64,000 nucleotides of DNA from Aradus depressus. Its lineage: Eukaryota; Arthropoda; Insecta; Hemiptera; Aradidae. Made by a program: the position numbers and the translations under genes. The stretch is from NCBI GenBank assembly GCA_963662175.1, contig OY759214.1, positions 14,694,001 to 14,758,000 on the forward strand, given 5' to 3'. Of the stretch, positions 51,401-63,100 are shown one piece after another (position 1 is the stretch's first letter; each line of letters begins with the position of its first letter). The notes beneath the pieces were generated by a model that had not been told where the DNA came from, did no database searches, and saw only the letters and a list, made by a program, of their open reading frames with translations.

Positions 51401-53265
51401 CAATATATAATTCAATATACCATATTTGTATGTAGAGGGACTAACTTGTCCATCAGTAATACATAATTATTTTTCTTTATTTTAACCACCAAAATTTGGT
51501 GGTTACAAAAGTTGTGATTAAAAAAAAAAGAAAATAAGAAATTACAAGAGTGTTAACTGTTTGTTGTATAAATGAAAAATTTTATTGCTGTGAAAAATGA
51601 TGCATACACACACAAAGAAAAACAAAATTATCTAAAAACAGCTATTGTGTTGTGTATGAATTTGTTGTTTTCCTAACGGATATTATATTTGAAGATTGTT
51701 TGATTTTTTTTTGAATTTTTTAAAAAATTGAAAACTTAAAATGAAAGAAATTAAAAAGTTATCCTTAAATTTTTTTTCTTTTTTTTCTAAAAAAATAAAA
51801 AGTTAAAAAAATTGGCTTTATTTTCACTTTTTTTTTTACTGCCCATTGACATTTTTTATATTATTCTAAGATACTATTTCATGGTTGTAATTCAAAATAA
51901 AAATACTGTAAATATGGGGTGAATTTAATTGAAATTATTCTGGGTTGAGTACAGAAAACTGGATTATCCGAGGAGTTGAAAAAGGATTTTTTAATTATGG
52001 CTTTGGTAGTTATCCGGCTAATCCAAATGAGAGTATAGTTAAAAATAAATCAAATTTTACTTGTCCACCGACACCGACTTGTACGATACGATAAGACCAA
52101 AATATTCATCATTCTCTTTTGTTCATAATTCAATCCTGGCTTTGGCATATGCTGCATCCTCTGAATTACCTGTTTATCGTTTTCAGTAAATAGCGTAATT
52201 TTCTCCGTTTCTTACTATTTTTAGAAATAATGAACATTTAATTTTTCAATCAGTTATTGGATACAGAAGAAATTATATTTATCCAAAAAGACAAGTGAAA
52301 TATGAAGAAAAGGTACTAGGTTTCCAAGAATGGCAAAGAACTCCGTAAACCTTTAAACAATCTAATTTGTCACTGTTTTATACATTTTCGTATAGCTTCT
52401 TACAACAATGAAAGGTTGGTATCTAAGCCTGACTTGTGATAGTTGCATGGCGTGGTAAGCAGACAAATTCACACTTTTAATTTAGATGTGGGCACCCCGA
52501 TAAGATTGGAAATTAGTCCTTCCTACGGATTGAGGATTTTTAAATTTAAGCTACATTTTTAAGAGTTTGATAATTATTTGCGTTTGAACATGAGTTAAGG
52601 AACGATTTTGGAAAAATCCTATTGAATTACAGACTTTCTTTGAACTATGGATGATCCCTGTCTGCCGGAGATGGTAAAGTCAGCAGAAACTGTTACTTCA
52701 GAGATTTTTCTTGGGCAATTATTCATTGACTCATTTGTAATGTTGTTTTGGTAAATGATTGTGTTAAGTTATTTTTTTACTCATTACTCAATACGATCTC
52801 AATGCTAGCTGCAGATTTCCTTATTGACTCTCCCCTTCCCCCCCCCCCCCCCTCTTCTACTCTCTTTGAGAGCAGTGATACTTTGTTTGAAAGCAATACA
52901 TTTATAGAAATTCAGAATAAATATGTGAAAAGGAATGTAGATAAAAATAAGAAAACAATTTGTATGTTGTTCAACTTTTTATAATATAATCGATTAGTAA
53001 TTGAAAGGTTGGATTGATATCTATCGATAGTCAATACATGTAACCTCTGCGTTCGCATGCTTGTTTTTGTTTAAAACCGTAAGAGGAGGTGAGGGGTGTT
53101 TTTGTTTGAATTTACTTTCTCCTATCCTTTCTTTCTGTTGTTTTAGAAGACCAGTGACTTATCTTAAATTTATTATCATATTTTTCAATACCTTTTTGAC
53201 AATAACTACAAGTGTATGTTGGCTTCCCTTACATTAGAACTGGAACATTTTTTATTTGTTTAGCT
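51400..53265. other. Spacer between GIGYF and BRX1
   Basis: AT-rich with poly-A and poly-T tracts; a 14-C run at about 52840. No SINE, family B copy or coding exon recognised. The BRX1 promoter must lie here, probably within the last few hundred bases, but no TATA box or initiator can be assigned with confidence. Confidence 0.6.
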
Positions 53266-53421
53266 ATGTCAAGAAAGAATCGCGCAACTCGATTAGGGAG
53301 AGTCCTTGGTAAAAGGAAAAGGAAAGAATCAGAGTCCGAAAAATCTGAAAAGCAAGAGCTAGATAATGAAGAAAAAGTACCACCTCCCACGAGATCATCG
53401 GACGAGCCCATACCGAAAAAG
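53266..53421 (+). CDS. BRX1 exon 1: basic/acidic N-terminus
   Basis: The exon encodes MSRKNRATRLGRVLGKRKRK and a Glu/Lys-rich stretch ending in EPIPKK, with an AAG|GTATGT donor. Low-complexity charged N-termini with nuclear-localisation-like basic clusters are usual for Brix proteins. The following intron holds the Tc1/mariner element, which begins 33 bp after the exon. Confidence 0.88.
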
Positions 53422-55500
53422 GTATGTTCAATGTGTGGGCTTGATATATATATACAGGGTGTATCGCAAGCAGATGACAATACTCGGGGGGGTGAATGCC
53501 CCACTCAAGTACGCTAAGAAACCGGGGTAATAAAAATCCGTTTCAACTTAGTGTAGAAATAAATGAATTTTAAATTTTTTTACGATAACCACGTTTTTTT
53601 AGCAAAATGTCCGTAAATATCACTTTTTGGTTAAGGTAAAGTGAAATCTGACTACACTGTCGTAATCTACGTTAAATTTCCTAATAGGTGACATGTTTTT
53701 TGACATGAAAATCGAAAAGAATAAAATAGGAGGCTAACGTTTATTTCAAAATGAACACCTGTTTAAATTTTTTGGCAAAGTTTCAGTTTACCGTAATTTG
53801 TTTTCTCCATTTGCTAGGATGTTCCAAATTCACCAAAAGTTAGCAAACATATGGCTCTTTAAAAATACCTAATGTTGTTCTGTTTATTGTCGACCATAGC
53901 CGGAATGAGACAGCAGAAAAGATGAAAAACATGGGTAAACCTAACATACACAAAACGAGACTTTTTATAAAATTAACTAGGTAATTCATTATTTTTAAAA
54001 AATTGAAATTATTACATTAATCATTCAGAGATAAAAAATGTTTTGTACTGTACATTGTTTTGGAAAAATTATAACAATTGCTGAAACAGACCTTCATCTT
54101 CTCACAATTGACTTCTTGTTAGAACGGATGTGGTGGCCCGTTGAATCTCAAGCCTGTTTGTTCCCATTTCCTCACAAGTCTCTTGAATTTTCGCGATTAA
54201 TTGGTCCCCATCATCAATAGATACGCTGTACATACGGGACTTAAAGTGCCCACACTAAAAAATCTAATGGCGCCAGGTCAGGACTCCGAGCCAGTCATCT
54301 CACAGGTCCATACCGCCCAATCCACCTTCCACAACGCGCCGGGTGCTCGTGGACGAATCATTGTCAAACCGCTCTAAAATATCATCGACATCCCTTCGTG
54401 GTCGACCGGCATAATTAGCAGGTTGTCTTGGAATCGAACCAGTTTCTCCCATAATCCGATAGGCATTTTCTATAGTTCGCCGATCCGGCCATCTTTGTCG
54501 ATTTGGGAATAGATTACGGTAAATTTGTTCTGCTAGCAGACCGTTGCCTCCAGCAGCCCCGTAAGCATAAATCATGTCTATGTATTCCCGCGCTGTGTAA
54601 AAAACCGGCATGATTCTCTTAGACTAATGTCTCCCAACCGAATCTTTCCATAAAACTGTTTATTGGATCTAATAATGTTTACATTAGCTAATACGTCTAA
54701 CGTTTGTTTTCAGTTTCAAAATCCATTGAACAGATTAGGATTATTTTTATTTTTTTTTACTCTCTAATCGTCGACAGAAGCCAACATTAGGGAAAACAAA
54801 TATAACTTTATTTATTCAGAGAAAATACTTAATTAATATTTCAGAGAATAATAGTAATTTGGTGAATTTAGAACATCCTAGCGAATGGAGATAACAAATT
54901 ACGGTAAATTGAAAATTTGCCAAAACATGTTGTTATAATTTTTTCAACACAATGTACAGTACAAAACTTTTTTTATCTCTGAAAATAATTTCAAATTTTT
55001 TGAAATAATGAATTAGTTAATTTTATAAAAAGTCTCGCTTTGTGTATGTTAGGTTTACCCATATTTTTCATCTTTTCTGCTGTCTCATTCCGGCTATGGT
55101 CGACAATAAACAGAACAACATTAGGTATTTTTAAAGAGCCATATGTTTGCTAACTTTTGGTGAATTTGGAACATCCTAGCAAATGGAGAAAACAAATTAC
55201 GGTAAACTGAAACTTTGCCAAAAAATTTAAACAGGTGTTCATTTTGAAATAAACGTTAGCCTCCTATTTTATTCTTTTCGATTTTCATGTCAAAAAACAT
55301 GTCACCTATTAGGAAATTTAACGTAGATTACGACAGTGTAGTCAGATTTCACTTTACCTTAACCAAAAAGTGATATTTACGGACATTTTGCTAAAAAAAC
55401 GTGGTTATCGTAAAAAAATTTAAAATCTCATTTATTTCTACACTAAGTTGAAACGGATTTTTATTACCCCGGTTTCTTAGCGTACTTGAGTGGGGCATTC

Positions 55501-55535
<35 letters not shown>

Positions 55536-58500
55536 AGTATTGTCATCTGCTTGCGATACACCCTGTATATATATGAGTTTTGTTAGTTTCAGTTAACATA
55601 TGTGTTGCAACGCTTTTATTTCTGGGCGCTGCAGTTCTTGAAGGGCATTTGCTTACCTGTATATATTTGCTCAGCCTTGTCTTTTCAATATTCGCCTCCG
55701 GGTGTTCTACTGGCCCTCATTTTCAGAGTTAAATATTTTCTTGCAAACTTAACGAAATTAATGAAGTAAGAACACTTTCAAAAACTAGAATAACCTCACT
55801 GTAATTTAATTTCATGCATATTTACACAACTGAGAGATTACCCTTTGATTTTTCATTTAAAAAAACTTGTGGGCCAATAATAATGTATTTGACTAGGTAG
55901 AAAATTGAGAGCTGGGCCCATTACCCAAAGGGGTTAAAGGTAAGTTTCTTAGAGGATTTAAGACCTCAAGGACATTAAATGTCCTTTTTAAATTTTGTAC
56001 ATCTTAGTGACTTAAATGGCTCAAGTCCATTAAAAGGCCTTTAAATGTCCTTAGTAACCAGGAGGCTTTCTATATATTGTGGCTTAATGTGTCTTTCATA
56101 CGCATTAGTGTGTAGAACGAATTAACATTTTATTTCTATTTTCACAGGTTAAATGGATTAATCGGCAACGAGTACTGGTGTTCTCAGCTTCAGGGACTAG
56201 TCAGAGAGACCGACATCTGATGAACGATCTTAAGAGGATTATGCCTCATGCCAAGGATGAAAATAAAATATCTCGAAGAGAGCATCTTACTGTGATCAAT
56301 GAAGTACGTAGAACTATGTACGAAATTATAGTCCCTTCAGTTCCCAATAGTTTTGGATGATGCCTATACGAAACTGGCCGAGATCCTTAGGTTTTTTATC
56401 GGGGAGGGGAAAAAACCTTGAGCACGTCATCCTTCGGATGATATGTTGAGCAAGGTCCTGAGCATGTACGATGTTACGCCCGTTCCCTAGGTGAATAAAA
56501 ATGTAGGACTCCCACAGTAAAGTCGGGCTAATGCCCACCAGTGACGATAAAACGCTCTAGGAGTATGCGGTATGACCTTGTAGTTAATGCCAGGGCATGA
56601 GTCATAATAACTAATTATACTAAACTATTTCTCCTGATCGTACATTTTGACATTATAATTTCTGTTATATTAATTATTGTCGTGCGAAGCTACCTTCAGA
56701 TCAGACTGGAGCCGGCCGGTCGAAGCTCTTAGGTTTGTTATCTGGGAGGTGAAAAAATCTTGAGCACACCGGCCCTTCGGATGGAACGTTAGCTTTCTCT
56801 CGGACCTATACGATGTCAGTTAGTCGTTGAAGACCCCTACCGTAGATAACTAAACCTGTGTACTAAACCTTAGGCTCCCATAGTACAATCGGGCTCATGT
56901 CCACATTAGTGACGAACGAAAGAACGCTCTGGTAGTAGGCGATATGACCTCGTAGTTATAACCAAAGCATGTGTCGAAATTAACTCAACTAGTATTAGGA
57001 GAAAATCCACCAATGCGGATTGTATTGTCGGTCTTATTATTGTTGTTTAAATGTTATTATTTTTTCTTTTAGCTCTGTGAAGTAAAAAATTGTAACAAAG
57101 CAATATTTTTTGAAGCAAGGAAAAAACTGGATTTGTACATGTGGATCTCAAGTGTGCCACATGGACCTTCAGCTAAATTTCTGGTTGAAAGTGCTTTTAC
57201 GATGGGCGAGTTGAGACTTACGGGCAACTGTCTCAAAGGTTCTCGCCCTGTTTTGACTTTCGACGAAAATTTCGATAAAGAACCACATTATGCACTCCTA
57301 AAAGAACTTTTTATTCAGGTATTTTTTTAATTTATATTTATATTTTTGTCTTATATTGTTTGGTTGCAACTGTTGCTTTCATGCAACAACCAGTTACCAA
57401 GAAGACATGGTGGTCTTGATGTCTTGAGTGGAGGGAGAGAGGAAGGCCCCGCGAATTTTAAAAGCAATGAATGAGAGGGTATACTATCATAATGATAATT
57501 ATATTTAAAGAAGTGAGTGGATGCAATTTGGGTTTATAGCAAGTCACAGTTCCATCTCCTCTTCAGTCTCCTGTGGGGATAGTATGGTGAAGAAAGTGAG
57601 TGGATGTATGGATTTGTGTGTGAATGCAATTTGCTATTGAAACGTCTGTAGAGGACCTGAATTGTGTTGTGACTGTGTTTATCATGAAGTCATTGTGAAA
57701 TGTTCTGTTCCCTACATATGTGGGTATTGTGTGATGAGTCTTAGTGTCTTTGACTGGAAAACCTGGATAAGTTTCAGATTAGACGTTTTCACCGAATCGT
57801 AAATTTGTGAGCCATACATCCAGAGTGGTTTGAGTTTATATATTTTAAATTTACTATTTTTTCTCTGACCTAGAAACTGGGCAGCTCTCAAATTAAAATT
57901 AGAAACTAATTATTTTATTTATTCCAGGTCTTTGGTGTTCCAAATCACCATCCAAAAAGTCAGCCTTTTGTGGATCGTGTCATTTCGTTTTCGATTCGTG
58001 ATAACAGAATTTGGTACAGGCATTATCAAATTTTAGTCGAAGATGGAGCTCTTGCAGAAATAGGTAGGTTTAACATGGTTGTATCGTATTAGAATCATGC
58101 TAGCAGATTGAAAAAAATCATTATTGACTAATCATTATCATTAGTTTTGATTCGATTCAATATTAACCTCACCTCAAATCAAAAAAAGTCGTCGATGAAT
58201 CACCGGCAACGTACTTCCCCAGCACGAACTAAGCAATTAAGTTTTTGCTCTCCCTCCGAAACCTATTGATTGTTTGGGTTAGAAATCTAAAGTTGACTTA
58301 CATAAGAGCTTCTGAATCCTTATACTAAATTTTGTGTCGATATATTCATTATATCGACACTTATTGGGGTGTTTGAGTCGAGCCCCCTTAGATCCCAATA
58401 TCCCTTCAGCTGATTTCGCGGAAAGTTAATAGAGGCTGCTGTCCTTATGGGGTTTTGAATCCACCTTTTCCATGGTGGCCGTGCGGACTCTGGTCGCATG

Positions 58501-60025
58501 GTCTCATCATGGTTTGCGGGTTCGAATCCCGTCCGGGGGTGAATTTTATTTCGTAGATAAACTCCCTGCCGGGCCTCAAAACATGGATGTTTTAAATAAC
58601 TAAATATTACACCGTTATATGAGATATGGTTGATATGATATCTACATAAGGCCAAAAATAAATAAATAACAATTATGATTAATTGATGATCGTTTCTGCT
58701 AACTTTTATTCATACAAATAATTGATTTATGTTTGATATTTTGATGAGAATATAACATAATTTACAATAATATTATGTAATTCTAAACAATTATTGTTAA
58801 ATTGTTCCAGTAATGTATGAAAATGGCTCATAGAAGCCGAAACGTCAGAATGATGAAATAAATAAAATATTTAGGTCTACTATGGCCATCAAAATTAATT
58901 TTCTCTTAATTATTTTTAATTTAATTTAATGTTTTTCAGGTCCCAGGTTTGTTCTGAATCCGATTAAACTCTTTTCTGACAGTTTCTCCGGTGAGACACT
59001 TTGGGATAATCCTCACTACGTCACTCCTTCAGCGGTAGGTACTTGAGTATTAGGAGTATCGACAGTTATTTGTGTAATTATACTCGTTTTAAGCATTGAA
59101 ACGTTATGATTTCAGTATCGAAGAAAACTGAAGGAATATGCTGGCACGAGGTATTTAGATAGAAAAGAACAGAAAATAAATTACATGGTGACAATGCCGA
59201 AGGTGACGTACAGAACTAATCCAGAGGATGAGGTAATATGCCGAAAAAACTATTTTTTTTCTTATGTGTGTTATGCCGATTGAGTGAATCCCGCGGACAT
59301 AACATCCTTATGTTTCGGTCTTCCTCCAAATCTACCGTTCGGGCTGAAAATCAATAGTAGACACATAAGAAATTCTGTATCCTCATACTAAATATTGCGT
59401 CGATACATTTATTACATCGACAGTTATTCGGGGTTTTCTGTCGTGCCTCCCGCCTCTGATTTCCTCCTTCTCATCGAAAAGCCGATTCCGTGGAAATCTA
59501 TAGGTTTCGTCCTTATGATGTTTTGAATTAGAATACGAAACTTAGTGTCGATACATTCATTACAACGGTAGTTATTAGAGTTTTACGCCAATCCGTATTC
59601 ACCCTGAAAATGTCAAGATCCGTTCGGTGGTACCGGAGATTATGTGGTTCGAATGTTTGGCGTTAAGGACGTTATTTTTTCCTTAAATTTTTGAACTATC
59701 ATTTATTTTTGTTTGATTTATTTATATTTTTAATTTTTCTTTTGTGCTAATATTGTAAGAATTAGTCAGTTCAATTTGTTGCCGTTCTTACATTCTTTTT
59801 GCAATTGTTAACAATTTTTTTTTTCTCCCAGTCCGATGTCTGCCGTCCGAAGCTTTCTTCTAATCTATGTTTTCTTTATAGATCTTCGAAGGAGACCCAT
59901 TGGCGAAGGCAGCTGAGATCGCTGGACTTGAAGAAAAGTCTGAAGAACAAGTCGACAAGCCGTTGGTCAGTTTCAAAAAGAAGAAACGAGCTGGCAAGAA
60001 ATTCAAAAAAAATAATGTTGCCTAA
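53266..60025 (+). CDS. Ribosome biogenesis protein BRX1 (Brix domain), 7 exons, complete
   Basis: BRX1 is a nucleolar Brix-family protein needed for early assembly of the 60S subunit (the homologue of yeast Brx1 and human BRIX1). Coding exons are 53266-53421, 56148-56303, 57073-57318, 57928-58063, 58940-59034, 59116-59232 and 59882-60025. They join to 349 codons plus TAA, near the length of the human protein. Hallmarks are a basic N-terminus, QRVLVFSASG, RHLMNDLKRIMPHAK, LYMWISSVPHGPSAKF, LTGNCLKGSRP, HYALLKELFIQVFG, the DNRIWYRHYQI block and GPRFVLNPIKLF, and a Lys-rich C-terminus. All seven junctions keep frame with GT/AG sites. The start is the first ATG of exon 1; the TTTAG immediately before could also be a 5'-UTR splice acceptor. 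The gene lies in the same orientation as GIGYF, about 2.1 kb downstream. Confidence 0.96.
53455..55565. mobile_element. Internally deleted Tc1/mariner transposon with long TIRs
   Basis: It starts CAGGGTGTATCGCAAG and ends with the reverse complement, flanked on both sides by TA repeats, consistent with TA target duplication. The TIRs extend about 626 bp (53455-54080 against 54938-55565) with few mismatches. The left one has 7 Gs where the right has 33 Cs (55502-55534). Between them, on the minus strand, is a joined remnant of the transposase. The element sits in BRX1 intron 1. Confidence 0.92.
54085..54611 (-). pseudogene. Transposase remnant of the Tc1/mariner element
   Basis: The minus strand opens with an HTH-like N-terminal domain: MPVFYTAREYIDMIYAYGAA and QIYRNLFPNRQRWPDRRTIE, ending GSIPRQPANYAGRPRRD. 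This resembles the DUF4817-type domain of insect transposable elements. After about 90 codons it jumps in another frame to RWIGRYGPVR, LARSPDLAPLDFLVWA and, after another frame change, HFKSRMYSVSIDDGDQLIAK. SPDLxPLDFxxW is the C-terminal DDE block. Most of the catalytic domain is missing, so the remnant is not functional. Confidence 0.88.
56148..56303 (+). CDS. BRX1 exon 2: start of Brix domain
   Basis: The acceptor is TTTTCACAG and the donor GAA|GTACGT. The exon encodes VKWINRQRVLVFSASGTSQR then DRHLMNDLKRIMPHAKDENK and ISRREHLTVINE, aligning with human KWKNKQRVLIFSSRGINFRTRHLMQDLRMLMPHSK. Open sequence past the donor is intronic. Confidence 0.96.
56367..56616 (+). repeat. SINE family A copy, head truncated
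   Basis: It starts in ACTGGCCGAGATCCTTAGG; TCATCCTTCGGATGATATGT, CCACCAGTGACGATAAAACG CTCTAGG and CCAGGGCATGAGTCATAATA follow. It lies 63 bp after BRX1 exon 2. Confidence 0.88.
56713..56985 (+). repeat. SINE family A copy, head truncated
   Basis: It starts GCCGGCCGGTCGAAGCTCTT, then CGGCCCTTCGGATGGAACGT, GGGCTCATGTCCACATTAGT and TAGTAGGCGATATGACCTCG. Second SINE of the same orientation in BRX1 intron 2. Confidence 0.88.
57073..57318 (+). CDS. BRX1 exon 3: Brix domain core
   Basis: The acceptor is TTCTTTTAG and the donor CAG|GTATTT. The exon starts LCEVKNCNKAIFFEARKKLD and includes LYMWISSVPHGPSAKFLVES, LTGNCLKGSRPVLTF and HYALLKELFIQ, the most conserved part of BRX1. Confidence 0.97.
57928..58063 (+). 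CDS. BRX1 exon 4: Brix domain
   Basis: The acceptor is TATTCCAG and the donor ATAG|GTAGGT. The exon encodes VFGVPNHHPKSQPFVDRVIS, FSIRDNRIWYRHYQI and LVEDGALAEI plus one base of a Gly codon, aligning with human IFSTPRYHPKSQPFVDHVFTFTILDNRIWFRNFQI. Confidence 0.97.
58180..58465 (-). repeat. Family B element, interrupted
   Basis: Reverse-complement terminus GATGAATCACCGGCAACGTACTTCCCC, then CTCTCCCTCCGAAACC, TCCTTATACTAAATTTTGTG and CATTATATCGACACTTATTG. It is cut at about 58465 by a different tRNA-like SINE. Confidence 0.85.
58467..58670 (+). repeat. Second tRNA-derived SINE (family D), inserted in family B copy
   Basis: GGTGGCCGTGCGGACTCTGG followed by GCGGGTTCGAATCCCGTCCG gives a different tRNA-like head with a perfect B box. 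A body with CCCTGCCGGGCCTCAAAACA and a tail of AATAAATAAATAA follow. It shares no body with family A. A tRNA scanner may call it as a tRNA. Confidence 0.75.
58795..58895 (+). repeat. Penelope-like 3' motif
   Basis: TATGAAAATGGCTCATAGAAGCCGAAACGTC, with a GGCT/AGCC stem, followed by AGAATGATGAAATAAATAAA. The GCCGAAACG plus A-rich end is typical of Penelope-like pseudo-LTR ends. Confidence 0.5.
58940..59034 (+). CDS. BRX1 exon 5: Brix domain end
   Basis: The acceptor is TTTTTCAG and the donor GCG|GTAGGT. The exon encodes GPRFVLNPIKLFSDSFSGET and LWDNPHYVTPSA, matching human GPRFVLNLIKIFQGSFGGPTLYENPHYQSP. Confidence 0.96.
59116..59232 (+). CDS. BRX1 exon 6: C-terminal segment
   Basis: The acceptor is GATTTCAG and the donor GAG|GTAATA. 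The exon encodes YRRKLKEYAGTRYLDRKEQK and INYMVTMPKVTYRTNPEDE, corresponding to the human segment after NPHYQSPNMHRR. It is separated from exon 5 by an 81-bp intron. Confidence 0.93.
59276..59610 (-). repeat. Family B element, diverged
   Basis: Reverse-complement signatures GTGAATCCCGCGGACATAAC, GTATCCTCATACTAAATATT, TACATTTATTACATCGACAG and ACATTCATTACAACGGTAG. Located in BRX1 intron 6. Confidence 0.8.
59882..60025 (+). CDS. BRX1 exon 7: C-terminus and stop
   Basis: The acceptor is TCTTTATAG. The exon encodes IFEGDPLAKAAEIAGLEEKS then EEQVDKPLVSFKKKKRAGKK and FKKNNVA, ending in TAA at 60023-60025. Acidic then strongly basic C-termini are typical of BRX1. A different-frame open stretch overlapping it is a shadow. 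Confidence 0.93.
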   Translation: MFEGDPLAKAAEIAGLEEKSEEQVDKPLVSFKKKKRAGKKFKKNNVA

Positions 60026-60117
60026 ATGTTTTTAATTAATACAATTATATTTTTATTTTTACTCTTTCGTTTACTTTTATCCTTAAACTCCTTCAAAACT
60101 GCAGTAGCGCAGTGAGA

Positions 60118-60152
60118 AATAAACTAAAATGGCAGTGGAATAATTAAATAAA
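60118..60152 (+). terminator. Candidate poly(A) signals of BRX1
   Basis: Two AATAAA hexamers, at 60118-60123 and 60147-60152, lie 93 and 122 nt after the BRX1 stop codon and are the first perfect ones. The 3' end is probably near 60140-60180. Confidence 0.55.
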
Positions 60153-60159
60153 ATGTTGG

Positions 60160-63100
60160 TATGAACAACAAATTTTTATTTAAATAAATATTGAACATAT
60201 AGAAGATATTTTTCATTTAAAAAAAGTTATCATACATAAGGCGCTATGTACATTAACACAGTAAAAGTAGCCTGGCACACTCAAAATTTCTTGGCTTTAA
60301 AGTAATTTTGTTTTTCATATTAAAATATATACTAAGTAAAAGTTATTTAAATGAAGTAAGAACTATTTTACAAACTAGTCTATTCACAATTATTTTATTG
60401 TTTACTTCTTTCAGGTATAAATTATTAAATAGCTTCTCTTTGTTAATTTCAAGATAAAAATTGGCACTAAATTTTAATTTAATTTTTGATTATTTCATCC
60501 CTTATGTTAGCAAATATAGAACACCAAATCAAATATTTAATAATAAAATAAATGATAGTAATGCAGAGAGATTGTGAACACTTAGTGTAAAATATAAAGG
60601 AAAACGAAAGTGTTTTAAAAAATATTGTCTTTTTCACAAAATATATGGTAGCAATACCGAAATTACTCCCCTATATTTTCTGAAATTGATATTAAAAAAA
60701 AAAACGTTTTTTTTTATATTTATTAATAAAATAAATGAACAAATATGAATCCATCGTTTAATAACAGGCTGGCTTCACCTTCATGACAGCCTTGGGAAAC
60801 TTACAAAAAATTGTATTCTAAAGCCTCCCTGTACTATTAAATTTATTTATAAAAGTGATTCAAAAGTGAGTGGTGGACATAATCCGATTGAATTGCAAGA
60901 TTATTTTAAAGGTCCGCATTCTTGCTTCAAAATGAGACGACTTGAGCATAACGTTAAACTCCTAAATACCATTTTCTTCCAAAAATACAACCTAGATGCG
61001 TTTTAAAGGAGTCCCAGCGATAGATCACTTTTGTGTAACGCCTAATTAAGTATATAAGTTGGCGTCTACAGTTTATACCCGTATAAACTCCTTCAATATA
61101 CCGTATAGGCTGGACCATGTGATGCAACAGTCTGAATATTTTATCAAAAACGTCGTCTATACTTTACAATCCCCCTACTGTAGTGCTAAAGTGAGGCTGC
61201 TCAGATGAACTATTTGTCCAAATACTTTTTGGTATTCCGAAATAGATGTCTGCCCTCCAATATGATAATATATTAGTTGTATGTGTCAATACATATTCAC
61301 AACTTACATTACAAGCGCAATCGGTAGCTCAGAGGTAGTGTGCTAACCCACTGAGCTCAAAATTGCGAGTTCGAAACCCGGCCGAGGCACCTAGGTTTTT
61401 TATCTGGGAGGTAAAAAAAATTACAACATTCCATCATTCGTGTGGATGTTAGCGATGGTCCCGAGCCTGTATGACATTAGGTACTCGTTAAATACCTCTA
61501 TCCTACGAATGGCTTCTTAGTTAAGGCCCGGGCATGAGTCACAATAACTAACAAGCAAAATCAAGACAACCTGCGCAAGAGTGAAGCAGCTGTCAGTGGC
61601 CAGTATGATTTGAGGGCAGTTGCACGCAGTCTTGCTTTGAAAACTAACGGAATCTCTATAAACAGCATTTCATGAAGTAAACTCCTTGGCGCAATAACAT
61701 TCCAACGTTTTTAATCCTTGAAATCAAAAGATAGCCTCCCCCCTTTCTTACTTCATGCGCACTACAGAAATCGCACTGCTTACGCGGCGGTTCCCAACCT
61801 TCAAATTCATCTCATGCCGTAGATACATTTAATATCTAAAAAGGCATATGGGAGAATTGACGATTTGTTTAGACAGTAAGCAGTACACTATTGAAATTCG
61901 GAAAATGAAAGTAAACATTTTTTAATTGACTTAAAAAAATTCTCCACGTCGAAAATTAGTGAGGTCTCGTCCTGTAAAATTGACAAATAAATGCAATGGG
62001 CCCAAATAACAATATGAACCATCTCTTCCAGGCATTACCATTTCAATTTTCAAAGTTTGCGAGTAAAGATCGAGATCCTCTGATCCCACTTAATAACGCC
62101 GAAATAATCAGTTTTTCGAGTGAATAACAAGATATACTACAATAAATAGGAGATGATGATTTAATCTTGACCGCTACTTCATCATACTAGTAGAACTAAT
62201 AAGAGTTACAGTGAAACTCTTCTCAGCCTGACGTATTCAACCATCCTGCCTCCGCAACAATGCTAAGGGAGAAGTATGTATGGGATAAACCTTAGGAGGG
62301 GAGGTGGGCGGTCCAGCTTCCCACTCCTCCCAAATATACCCCTTTTTGAAAATTTAGAGTTATAAGAAAAAATGTTCTTACTTTGGGGACTACCAATGTG
62401 TACTCAATAGAGCTATATTCTACAATTTTAATCAATATAGTCCCTTTTTTCGAGATAATAAAAATATTTCTGAATAAAATATTTAATTAAAAAATGATAA
62501 TACATCACAATTCAAAACATGTTTATTCTCATTTAAATTTGAATTTTTCTTATCACAACCAAATAACACAGAATATGATACCATAATAAATAAAAAACAA
62601 AAAACAAATAGCATCAAACGAAAAAAAATATATATATGTAGATACACATAGGTAATGATAATAAAAATGTACATAAATAAATAATTTGAGCTAATAAAAT
62701 AAATAGGATAAAATACATAACAAAGAGGAACGACGAAAAAACAATACAGTGCGTGTTTAAATAGACACACTTCTCAACGACTGTAAGTCTAGTGGAAAGA
62801 CCAATGAAAATACAAAGCAATTAGAATACCGGAAATCCGATCTCCCAACTTAGGACAATAAATAAGAAATTCTAAAAAAAATCTGGGAACAGACTTAAAA
62901 CTTAGGAACAAACAGAAAACAATATTCTAAACTCACAACTGTCAAAAGCCTGAGCTAGCGTGAAAAATAGCACTGTTAGAACAAGAACATTTTCTCACTT
63001 GCAGAGGAAAAAATTATATTTCAAAAGACATAGGCAGTATCAGTAATAGCGGGGGAAAAAATTAAATTTTAAAAAACTTCAAAATCAAATTATAACATAA

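Noticed and set aside
60760..60830. Minus-strand KFPKAVMKVKPACY followed by a stop, looking like a protein C-terminus
   Set aside because: An in-frame stop lies just upstream and no good splice acceptor or neighbouring exon was found; probably chance.
62483..62820. Minus-strand Phe/Ile/Tyr-rich open frame that looks membrane-like
   Set aside because: Low-complexity AT-rich sequence, no start context, no domain and no splice support.
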